This document shows positions 1 to 7,252 of a DNA stretch of 35,486 nucleotides, piece after piece. The notes under the pieces were generated by a model. That model was not told where the DNA came from. It saw only the letters and a program-made list of their open reading frames with translations, and ran no database searches. How positions within the stretch are numbered: the first letter of the stretch is position 1; every line of letters begins with the position of its first letter. The stretch spans positions 1 through 35,486 of the forward strand of contig PLSX01000207.1 of the NCBI GenBank assembly GCA_003165315.1. The letters run 5' to 3'. A program made the position numbers and the translations under genes. This DNA comes from Acidobacteriota bacterium (GTDB lineage: Bacteria; Acidobacteriota; Terriglobia; UBA7540).

Positions 1-97
1 CCACAGATTACGAAGCTGCTGTCCGTTTTTCTTGCTGTTTGAACGCGCTGGAAGGGTGTGTTAAACTTGTAAAGGAAAGTGCTTTCCATACGCGCCT

Positions 98-2629
98 ATG
101 CTCCGGGAAACAGAGTTTTGTGCCCATCGAATGGTGGTGTTGCTTCTCGCTTTGACGCTCTCCGTCGCAATTGCATACGCTCGTCCCCAAACGCAGGATT
201 TGAGGGGGGTTGTGGTTAACACCAAAGGCACGCCCCTGGCGGACGCCCGCTGCACTTTGACGGGTGTCGGCCTGCGGACAGAGGGAATTGTCTTAACAAC
301 CGGCGAGTTCGGAAGGTTTGAGTTTTCCGGTCTTCAGCAGGGCCAATACACTTTGACGTGCGCGGCGCCCGGACACCTTCCGGTGACGGAAGATGAAATC
401 AAAGTCGGACCCGGCAATCAGGAGATCTTGCAGGTGGTTTTGCCTGAGGCGGAGAAACTCCACCAGAGCATTGAGGTTCATGAACAGGCGTCGGCGGTGG
501 CCACAGAAAGCTCCAGTCCTGAACGTCACGTGACCTCCCAACAGCTCAATACTCTGCCCTTGATCCAGCAACAATTCCAGTCCGCTTTGACGCTGGTTCC
601 GGGAGTTGTGCGTTCCCCCGACGGAAAGATCAACATCAAGGGCGCCGGCGAAAGCCAGAGTATGCTGCTGGTGGATTCCACTGAGATGGTCGATCCCATT
701 ACCGGCAGCTACTCCATTGACCTTCCTCTTGACGCCATCGAATCCGTGGACGTTCTGAAGACCCCTTACAGTACTGAATACGGGCACTTTTCCGGAGGCC
801 TGACCAGCGTCATCACCAAGCCCCCCTCAAGCAAGTGGGACGTGCAGCTGTACGATGTGGTGCCCTCGTTCTTTATCGAAGGCGGGCACCTCTCCGGGGT
901 TTCGGGTAACAGTCCACGCATCCGTTTTACCGGGCCACTGCATGGTTATCGTCTGACCATGTCGGAATCGTTTACCTACTTCATGAATAAGCAGATTGTG
1001 CGGGGCTTGCCCTGGCCCAACGATCTGACCAACCGGCAGGGGTTCAACTCGTTCACCAACTTCCAGTACATCATCTCTGCCCAGCATCTTTTGACGGTCA
1101 ATGTTCATCTATTTCCGACCCGTCTCCAGTTTGCGAATATTGATTCCCTGATTCCTCAAAGCGCTTCATCGGATTACGGCCAGAGTGGGTATTCTGTGGG
1201 GATCAATGACCGTCGCGTGTTCGCATCGGGGGCGCTGCTGACATCCACCTTTCAGGGCACGGAGTTTTCCAGCTATGCCCATGGGCAGGGAATTGCCAAC
1301 ATGCTGATTACCCCCAACGGCTGGGGCGGTAATTACTTTAACCGCTACACCCGCACGGGGCATCAGGGCGAGGGCCGGGAGACCTATCAATTCCCCCACA
1401 AGAATTGGCACGGAAAGCACGAGCTGAAAGTCGGAGCCGACGCCGTTTACCGCATTTTCAACGGAGTCAGCCAATCGGCGCCCATCAATGTCCAGCGCAT
1501 TGATGGTTCGATGGCTGAACAGATCACCTTCAGCGGGCCTGGCTCACTGGAAGCACACGACATGGAGACGGGCATTTTCCTCCAAGACCATTGGGAGTTT
1601 GGCGATCGGCTGGCTTTTGATGGCGGTTTACGTTTATCCGGCCAGACCTTGGGCAAGTGGGATGCCATCTCTCCCCGCCTTGCTTTCACCTATGCCCCGG
1701 GCAAGGACAATCGCACGATTCTGCGCGGCGGGATTGGGGTGTTTTACTCAGGCCTTCCTTTGATGGCCGGGAGCTTTACCAGCAATCCTCTGCGCACCCT
1801 CACATTTTTTGACACGCTAGGAAACCCCCAGGGATCTCCAGAGACTCTGCCCAACGTCTATGCGCAAGTTGAGAAAGGTGCGTACAAGATCCTCCCCGCC
1901 GGTCAGGACCTGGACAGCACTCCTTACGATGTTACTTGGAATGCAGAACTTGACCGCCAGATCCAATCTCGCGTTACGCTGCGGTTCAGCTACCTGTCCA
2001 GCCGCACCTACGACCTGTTCCTGGTGGGGCCGCAGACCCCCCCGGGGGGCAGTCCGTCTCTTCTCATGACCAATAGCGGGGGATCGCACTACAACGAATT
2101 TGAATCCACTGTGCTGGTACGGACCAGCAAGTTTGCCAACATGAATTTCTCCTATGTTCACAGCTCAACACGCGGAGATTTGAACAGTTTTGCCCAGGAG
2201 TATGTGCCCTTTGAACAACCCATCATCCGTCCCAACTTTTTTTCGGCCTTGAATTCCGACGTTCCCGATCGAATCATTACCTGGGGACAGTTCAAGATTC
2301 CCTGGAAGATCACCGCCAGCCCAGTCGTGGATCTTCACAACGGCTTCCCTTATTCGGCCGTCGACGCCTTGCAAAACTACGTGGGACAGCCCAACAGTTT
2401 GCGCTTGCCGACCTTCCTGTCTTTTGATCTGAGGCTTTCCAAAGATTTCCGGATTAAGTTCCTCCCATGGGTGCGGAATCACACCATCCGCGGTTCGCTT
2501 GGTATCTATAATGTTTCCAACCACTTAAATCCACGTGATGTTTACAACAACGTGACCTCGCCCAATTTCGGGCATTGGGCCGGCCCCCAGCACCGGTTTC
2601 TCGACCCTGTGGTCGATATGGTTTATTAA
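98..2629 (+). CDS. TonB-dependent receptor with CarboxypepD_reg-like N-terminus
   Basis: This is an outer-membrane receptor that would import a ligand, or handle a polymer, using TonB energy. The N-terminus has a hydrophobic signal segment (about residues 12-28). A carboxypeptidase-regulatory-like beta domain follows (about 35-115, starting DLRGVVVNTKGTPLADA). A plug-type region comes next (about 140-240) with the receptor hallmark STEYGHFSGGLTSVITK, then a long beta-barrel with alternating hydrophobic and aromatic residues to the final Tyr. This arrangement is very common in acidobacterial Oar-like receptors. The substrate cannot be read. At 843 residues it is shorter than many family members, which exceed 1000. 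No Shine-Dalgarno stands directly before the ATG at 98 or the in-frame ATG at 131. I keep 98 because it supplies a charged n-region to the signal peptide. Confidence 0.85.
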   Translation: MLRETEFCAHRMVVLLLALTLSVAIAYARPQTQDLRGVVVNTKGTPLADARCTLTGVGLRTEGIVLTTGEFGRFEFSGLQQGQYTLTCAAPGHLPVTEDEIKVGPGNQEILQVVLPEAEKLHQSIEVHEQASAVATESSSPERHVTSQQLNTLPLIQQQFQSALTLVPGVVRSPDGKINIKGAGESQSMLLVDSTEMVDPITGSYSIDLPLDAIESVDVLKTPYSTEYGHFSGGLTSVITKPPSSKWDVQLYDVVPSFFIEGGHLSGVSGNSPRIRFTGPLHGYRLTMSESFTYFMNKQIVRGLPWPNDLTNRQGFNSFTNFQYIISAQHLLTVNVHLFPTRLQFANIDSLIPQSASSDYGQSGYSVGINDRRVFASGALLTSTFQGTEFSSYAHGQGIANMLITPNGWGGNYFNRYTRTGHQGEGRETYQFPHKNWHGKHELKVGADAVYRIFNGVSQSAPINVQRIDGSMAEQITFSGPGSLEAHDMETGIFLQDHWEFGDRLAFDGGLRLSGQTLGKWDAISPRLAFTYAPGKDNRTILRGGIGVFYSGLPLMAGSFTSNPLRTLTFFDTLGNPQGSPETLPNVYAQVEKGAYKILPAGQDLDSTPYDVTWNAELDRQIQSRVTLRFSYLSSRTYDLFLVGPQTPPGGSPSLLMTNSGGSHYNEFESTVLVRTSKFANMNFSYVHSSTRGDLNSFAQEYVPFEQPIIRPNFFSALNSDVPDRIITWGQFKIPWKITASPVVDLHNGFPYSAVDALQNYVGQPNSLRLPTFLSFDLRLSKDFRIKFLPWVRNHTIRGSLGIYNVSNHLNPRDVYNNVTSPNFGHWAGPQHRFLDPVVDMVY

Positions 2630-2736
2630 CGTTAGGGTGAGGTCAGGGATCTGCCTCCACGCACTCGATGAGGCGCCAATGTCGCGGTCAAACCATTCAA
2701 ATTGCAGCCCCTCCGGCTGGCCTCGATCCACCCATT

Positions 2737-2761
2737 TTGATTGCTGCTTATTGGCAATCAA
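2737..2761. repeat. Perfect 8-bp dyad upstream of the methyltransferase gene
   Basis: TTGATTGC and GCAATCAA form a perfect inverted repeat with a 9-base spacer. It ends 57 bases before the preferred ATG of the downstream MtaA-like gene. It could be an operator half-site pair or a weak hairpin. No T-tract follows, so it is not a terminator for the receptor gene. Confidence 0.45.
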
Positions 2762-2818
2762 GTTGCTCTCTTAAATCAGTTTGCAGACCGCCGCAAAACT
2801 CTGATCGGAGGCAATAAG

Positions 2819-3925
2819 ATGCGTTCACTTGAGAGAGTCCGTGCCTTGGTTGCGGGCCAAACCGTTGACCACCTCCCCGTCCAGCCTGTCATCATGATGT
2901 TTGCCGCCCGGCATTACGGCATTCCTTTTATCGAGTACACCAAGGATGGGCGCAAGATGGCCGCTGCACAGAGTAAGCTGGTGCACGACTTCGGCATCGA
3001 CTGCCTGCTGACGTGCTCCGACCCCGCGCGCGAAGTGATCGACATTGCTGGGGAGGGAAGTGTCAACTGGTACGAGGATCAGGGCCCGGCCATCTGCGAG
3101 GAACGCGCCGCCTTGGTTGACAAGAAAATTCTAAAGACCTTTCGCATCCCTGACCCGCTGGGTGGTGGCCGCATGCACGATCGGATCAAAGGAATTGAGG
3201 TTATGCACGATGAGTTTGGGGGTGAGGTTTCAATCGTCGGATGGGTGGAAGGCCCGCTGGCATTGGGCCAGGAGCTTCGGGGCCTGACCCGCGTCATGAC
3301 CGATTTCCTTGATGATCCTCCATTCGTCAATGACCTGCTCGATTTCACCGCGGAAGTGGCCATTGTTTATGCCGAGGCGGAAATTCAAGCAGGCGCCGAT
3401 ACCATCGGCATGAGCGACGCCGCCGCCAGCATGATGGGCCCGAAGTATTACAAGGAGTTTCTGTTCCCCCGCCAACTGCGTGTGGTGGAATCCATTCGCC
3501 AGGCGCATCCGGATGTCATCGTGCGGCTGCACATGTGCGGAAACACCGACTCGCTGATTTCCCAGATGAAGGAACTCCCTGTGCAGATCTTTGAGCTGGA
3601 TTCGCCGACCGACCTGCCTGCGGCACGAGCCGGCCTGGGACCCGACCGCGTGATTCTGGGCAATGTTTCAACTATCACCGACATGCTGGAGGGAAGCCCG
3701 GAGCAGGTTTATGAAGCCTCCCGCCGCTGCCACAAGACCTGCGGGAAGTTCCACATTGTGGGGTGCGGCTGCGAAGTACCCCCCACAACCCCCGACGAGA
3801 ACCTGCATGCCATGGTCCGGTATTCGCGAGAGCATAAGCCAGAAGAGTTCAACGCCGCCGCTCTGCTTGAGCCACTTCCGACGAATCTGTCGCATTCCGC
3901 TTTCCTTTTGCCGCAGGGAACCTAA
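2819..3925 (+). CDS. MtaA/CmuA-type methyltransferase (URO-D fold)
   Basis: This belongs to the uroporphyrinogen-decarboxylase superfamily, in the branch of corrinoid-dependent methyltransferases (MtaA, MtbA, CmuA C-terminal domain) rather than true HemE. The supporting motif is the zinc-binding signature: H-M-C-G in RLHMCGNTDSL, and a later Cys in VGCGCEVPPTTP. Together they match the HxC...C thiolate pattern that activates a thiol acceptor. The start at 2819 is preferred over an in-frame ATG at 2741. GGAGG lies 7 bases upstream (2807-2811), and the protein then opens with the family-like MRSLERVRALVAG. Length is 368 residues, normal for the family. No corrinoid protein or substrate methyltransferase lies next to it, so the methyl donor and acceptor are unknown. 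Confidence 0.85.
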   Translation: MRSLERVRALVAGQTVDHLPVQPVIMMFAARHYGIPFIEYTKDGRKMAAAQSKLVHDFGIDCLLTCSDPAREVIDIAGEGSVNWYEDQGPAICEERAALVDKKILKTFRIPDPLGGGRMHDRIKGIEVMHDEFGGEVSIVGWVEGPLALGQELRGLTRVMTDFLDDPPFVNDLLDFTAEVAIVYAEAEIQAGADTIGMSDAAASMMGPKYYKEFLFPRQLRVVESIRQAHPDVIVRLHMCGNTDSLISQMKELPVQIFELDSPTDLPAARAGLGPDRVILGNVSTITDMLEGSPEQVYEASRRCHKTCGKFHIVGCGCEVPPTTPDENLHAMVRYSREHKPEEFNAAALLEPLPTNLSHSAFLLPQGT

Positions 3926-4044
3926 GTGCCTTCGGTTGGCTTGAACAGTATGAGGCCGTAGCAACCCAAGCCTCTGTGCTTCAGGTCTTAGCGGGTAGTG
4001 TTTCGTGTGCTGCGGGATACTCCTAAGTGATTGACAGTCAATGG

Positions 4045-5571
4045 CTATCTGTTCTCCGGACCGGGGCGTTTCCAGTCGGAATAGACTGAACAGTCGTGCA
4101 GATCGTCCCTATGTTGAAAGATTTTGGCCAAGGCATAGGTGTCGACGGTGTCATTGTCGCATGTGGCCGCGGCGGTGAAGACGCCCGCCGCTAATTGCCG
4201 CTGTAACTCGGATTCTGGCGTGATGTGCAATGCGGCCAGCCGCTCCGGTGAAAGCTTCAGCTTGTGCGAGTAGCCGAACTCCATCCCGCGTGGTGGTCGG
4301 CGTTTGGCGACGAAGTAAACTCCCTCATCTGTGAACATGAGTTTGCCTGGCGGAGTAACTGCCACCAGCTTCCGCGCCATGTCTTCGTACTCCGGCCAAG
4401 TGGAGAGGTCTTTGTTGCTGTAAAGGGTTCGCGCCAAGACTCCGGCAGAGATCAAGGTGATGATTAAGACCGGCCAAAACGGTCGGTCAGGAGCCAGGAC
4501 GCGTGAGCCGATGGCGTAGAGTCCTGGTACGGCGAGTATCCCCAGAAACGGTGCCAGCAGGCAGAAGTATCGAGGAAAGGTGGGGTGGGCAAAAGCCAGT
4601 TCGGCCGCCATTCCCGCCGCCAGCCAGCCGCACAGATAGAACTCGGATTGCCTTTCCTGGCTCCAATTGGAACGCTGCCAGATATAGACGATGGCGAAGA
4701 TGGCCAGCAATCCCGTCAGCAGGGATTGAGGCTCGCTCGCCCATGCCGTCAGGGTTTCGAGATCGTGCGAGAGCGGATCGGGCCAGTAGACCTCGCGGAA
4801 CCGAAGGTGGTATTGGGCCACGTTGAACCAAATTACCCAGGGCGATTGCATCATCAGGCGAAGAACGGGCAGGAAGGGCAGCGCGCTGGCGATTGCGAAG
4901 CCCACGGCCTTGATCCAGCGATTGCCTGCGCGGTTGTGCCACCAGATCCATACCAGCAGCACCGGCGCCACCATGGCGGATAGCAATGATGATGCGGCGG
5001 CGATTCCCGCGAACGCTCCAGCCGCAGCGGCCGCCCACGCCGTTCGACGATCGACTGCGACGACCGTCAGTCGAAACGCGCAGATGCTGGCGAACAGGCA
5101 CATGCCATAGGCCTGGCCCAGCGGTCCAAACTGCACCAGGTTGGCGTTGAGCCCGATGAGGGTGGCGGCGGCAATCGCGCCGGCCACGCGCCACGGACGC
5201 TCCGGAAGGCGGGCATGCACAAACTGCACCACCAGCGTGACCGCGGCGGAAGTCTCCAGCGCCGCCAGCGCGTGGGCAGTGCGCCAGCTATCGCCGAACG
5301 CCCACATCCAGAAGGCGTTCCAATAGGCATTGAAGGGCGTCTGAGGGAAGCAGAAGTCCAGGTACGGGCGCATGCCTCCCTTGATCAGTTGCGCCGCCAG
5401 CAGGTGGAACCCCTCATCATCCGTGAAGGCCCAGGTCTGGGCATAGAGCATCAGGCCAGCCGCGAGCAGGGCGCAGGTTCCATAGAGCCAAAGGCGGGGA
5501 TGCCCGGAACTTTCCATGGTTGGGGAATCATCGGCGCGGGTGCCTTCCGGTGCTGCATTGAGGGGCGGCAT
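4045..5571 (-). CDS. GT-C family membrane glycosyltransferase (ArnT/PMT-like)
   Basis: This is a polytopic inner-membrane protein with about ten hydrophobic segments. After the first helix it has an acidic DDEG motif and the segment GGMRPYLDFCFPQTPFNAYW. This resembles the first periplasmic loop of GT39/ArnT-type enzymes, which transfer sugars from polyprenyl phosphates. The C-terminal ~110 residues are soluble. Acceptor and sugar cannot be inferred. The first in-frame ATG is at 5580, but a TTGACG / TATTAT promoter ends inside that codon. The ATG at 5571 sits 7 bases downstream of the -10 element, so a leaderless start there is preferred. Another candidate ATG is at 5517. No start has a Shine-Dalgarno. 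The gene is transcribed towards the methyltransferase gene, with 119 bases between stops. Confidence 0.75.
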   Translation of the reverse strand: MPPLNAAPEGTRADDSPTMESSGHPRLWLYGTCALLAAGLMLYAQTWAFTDDEGFHLLAAQLIKGGMRPYLDFCFPQTPFNAYWNAFWMWAFGDSWRTAHALAALETSAAVTLVVQFVHARLPERPWRVAGAIAAATLIGLNANLVQFGPLGQAYGMCLFASICAFRLTVVAVDRRTAWAAAAAGAFAGIAAASSLLSAMVAPVLLVWIWWHNRAGNRWIKAVGFAIASALPFLPVLRLMMQSPWVIWFNVAQYHLRFREVYWPDPLSHDLETLTAWASEPQSLLTGLLAIFAIVYIWQRSNWSQERQSEFYLCGWLAAGMAAELAFAHPTFPRYFCLLAPFLGILAVPGLYAIGSRVLAPDRPFWPVLIITLISAGVLARTLYSNKDLSTWPEYEDMARKLVAVTPPGKLMFTDEGVYFVAKRRPPRGMEFGYSHKLKLSPERLAALHITPESELQRQLAAGVFTAAATCDNDTVDTYALAKIFQHRDDLHDCSVYSDWKRPGPENR

Positions 5572-5578
5572 GGAAGGC

Positions 5579-5608
5579 ATAATAGGCCGTACTCGATTTT
5601 CACGTCAA
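5579..5608 (-). promoter_or_regulatory. Candidate promoter of the GT-C gene, leaderless geometry
   Basis: On the minus strand TTGACG (5608-5603) and TATTAT (5584-5579) are separated by 18 bases. The -10 element overlaps the most upstream ATG (5580-5578). It is followed after exactly 7 bases by a second in-frame ATG at 5571, so transcription would begin at or next to that codon. Confidence 0.5.
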
Positions 5609-5623
5609 CAATGTCCGACTCGG

Positions 5624-5644
5624 AAAACCCCCACTTGGGGGGGG
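5624..5644 (-). terminator. Candidate intrinsic terminator, minus strand
   Basis: Read on the minus strand this is a C-run, the loop AAGT, GGGGG and then TTTT. It forms a 5-bp GC-only stem followed by a short T-tract. It lies about 200 bases after the small membrane protein gene and just before the promoter of the GT-C gene, so it would insulate the two. Confidence 0.4.
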
Positions 5645-5668
5645 CCGGAGGTTGAGGGCGAATTACCC

Positions 5669-5708
5669 GGCGTAAGCCGGTATAAAGCGGTGTATCCGGG
5701 TGTAAATA
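5669..5708. repeat. Four tandem 10-bp degenerate units (GG-T/C-RTA core)
   Basis: Four consecutive 10-base units read GGCGTAAGCC, GGTATAAAGC, GGTGTATCCG and GGTGTAAATA. They share GGNNTA at the same phase. One unit equals about one helical turn, which would put all cores on one face of the DNA. The array lies about 60-100 bases upstream of the GT-C promoter on the minus strand, in DNA that codes for nothing visible. Confidence 0.5.
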
Positions 5709-5849
5709 GTCGATTCCGTCAGAGGACTAATCCCCATAGGCGGCGAAGGAGGACTTGGTCCATCTTGATTTGTGGAGTATCCGTACCTGCGTTTCGTCAA
5801 GTTGCGAGGAAATTCCCTGCCAGGTTGGTTTGAGAGTGAGGGGTATTGG

Positions 5850-6230
5850 TTACGGCAGGTGAATTACGTTGAATACCACGAAAACGGCCAGCGAAATGAC
5901 GCCAAAGAGAAAGGCGATCCCGGTCAATACCCCAAAAAGGGCGTCCTGAAATTGGTCGAATTTTGCGGGTTCTTTCCGGCTCCAATCCCTCCCAATGCCG
6001 ACCACCATAATGTACCAAAGAGAGAATGCCAGGCAAGCGCACATACAGCAAATTGAAGCCACCAGGTACCGTCTGGAAAGCAGGGGTTTGGGAAGTCTGT
6101 CAATGAGCGTGGCAATGAGAACAATCGACCCGACCGCAAGTGTTGATAAATGCTTTACCAGGTCAGTCTGAATTTTGATTCTCTCCAGGTCCAACTTAGC
6201 TCTCTCCAAATCCTGATCGCCGGTATTCAT
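5850..6230 (-). CDS. Small membrane protein of unknown function
   Basis: A 126-residue protein I do not recognise. An amphipathic, charged N-terminus (about 1-25, DLERAKLDLERIKIQTDLVKH) is followed by three hydrophobic segments at about 28-45, 55-78 and 98-123. It is therefore a small integral membrane protein with a cytoplasmic-looking helix. The start ATG at 6230 has only a weak purine stretch upstream (GAGAGGCGGGAA). The charged helix plus three membrane spans resembles many small uncharacterised membrane proteins, and no catalytic motif is visible. Codon structure and the hydrophobicity pattern support it being real. Function is unknown. Confidence 0.6.
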   Translation of the reverse strand: MNTGDQDLERAKLDLERIKIQTDLVKHLSTLAVGSIVLIATLIDRLPKPLLSRRYLVASICCMCACLAFSLWYIMVVGIGRDWSRKEPAKFDQFQDALFGVLTGIAFLFGVISLAVFVVFNVIHLP

Positions 6231-6672
6231 CGTTATTCCCGCCTCTCTGTTTAGCCGTTCGGTCCTCGCATAGTCCTACAAGGTTTGCAACGTCTCAAAG
6301 GTGGTTGGTGAAAGCGGCAGCCATTGCCGCGCTCATCCGCAGTGTACGGTGAAATTGAATGAAATTACAGGCGAAATCGTTAAGCGCTGACAAGCCCATT
6401 CAGCGGCAATTCACAACCCACATTATAAATCTTACCGGATTCATCGGACCCTGCGCATGGCCCCTGCCATGGAAGCCGCAATCACCAATCCCGGATGGAC
6501 AATCGAGGAGATGCTTGATAAGGTGTGGATTTGGATTGCATAGCCTGCCGGCGGCGGACCGCCGGGTGCGGGCTGACTCTCGAATTTTCGCACCCTCCGG
6601 GGGTTTGCCCATGGGATTCTATTCGCAAATTATCGGGAATTCGAGAGCCGACAAGACGATGGAGGCTATAAG
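6231..6672. other. Intergenic region, 442 bases
   Basis: This lies between the divergent small membrane protein and the 153-residue protein gene. It contains a 28-codon open frame (6457-6543, MAPAMEAAITNPGW...) without a ribosome binding site, possibly a gene remnant. Beyond the GGAGG at 6661-6665 that serves the next gene, I see no confident promoter, repeat or RNA. Confidence 0.4.
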
Positions 6673-7134
6673 ATGAGCGATTGGGCACACCGCGAAGCAA
6701 TGAAACTGAGAAAAGCCATTGATGAAAAAACTGCGAAGGTGGCTCGTTTCCAGGAGCGCCAAAAGATCAATCGCCAGCAGGGACAAAGTAAATGGGAAGA
6801 AGTGCAGAAGGAAATAATTACCCATTGCAATATCTTCAATACGGAAATGGGAAGCAAAGTTCTGGAAGTTCTCCCGACAGAAAACGGTGGCTTGAGGATC
6901 AAGGCAAATGCCAATCAGATTTTCTGCGATTATAACGTCGCATTTAAAGGGGATGCTGGGCCCCTTGAATGGCAGGTCCAGAATGGTGTGCCGAATGGGA
7001 AGTATGATCTTGTGATAACTGAGGGAGGGGATGCAGTTTTTAGGGATTCAGGAAATCCCAGCATATTCTTGACCCCCCAATCCGTTGCAGAGGCCATCAT
7101 CAGCAGCCTTCTCGACTCGGTATCACAGCTCTAG
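6673..7134 (+). CDS. Uncharacterised 153-residue soluble protein
   Basis: I do not recognise the family. The start is secure: GGAGG at 6661-6665 is 7 bases before the ATG. The N-terminal third is a charged helix (about 1-45, SDWAHREAMKLRKAIDEKT...), probably coiled coil. The rest (about 60-150) looks like an alpha/beta or all-beta domain, with NGGLRIKANANQIFCDYNVAFKGDAGPLEWQVQNG. There is no signal peptide or membrane segment, so it is probably cytoplasmic. It stands alone between the small membrane protein and the TPR gene. Base composition is slightly more AT-rich by eye than the genes around it, which would fit accessory DNA, but I did not compute this. Confidence 0.6.
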   Translation: MSDWAHREAMKLRKAIDEKTAKVARFQERQKINRQQGQSKWEEVQKEIITHCNIFNTEMGSKVLEVLPTENGGLRIKANANQIFCDYNVAFKGDAGPLEWQVQNGVPNGKYDLVITEGGDAVFRDSGNPSIFLTPQSVAEAIISSLLDSVSQL

Positions 7135-7252
7135 TCCAAGAAAAGACTTTAGCTTGGGCGCTGCATCCGGCCGCTTCCAACGCTGAAGAAATTACCACTT
7201 TTCATGTAGCATCTGAGTTTCTCTCCCTTCGCAAGACTCTCGTGAGGTGGCG

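Noticed and set aside
6457-6543. 28-codon open frame MAPAMEAAITNPGW...
   Set aside because: No ribosome binding site or promoter. It could be a remnant, but nothing supports expression.
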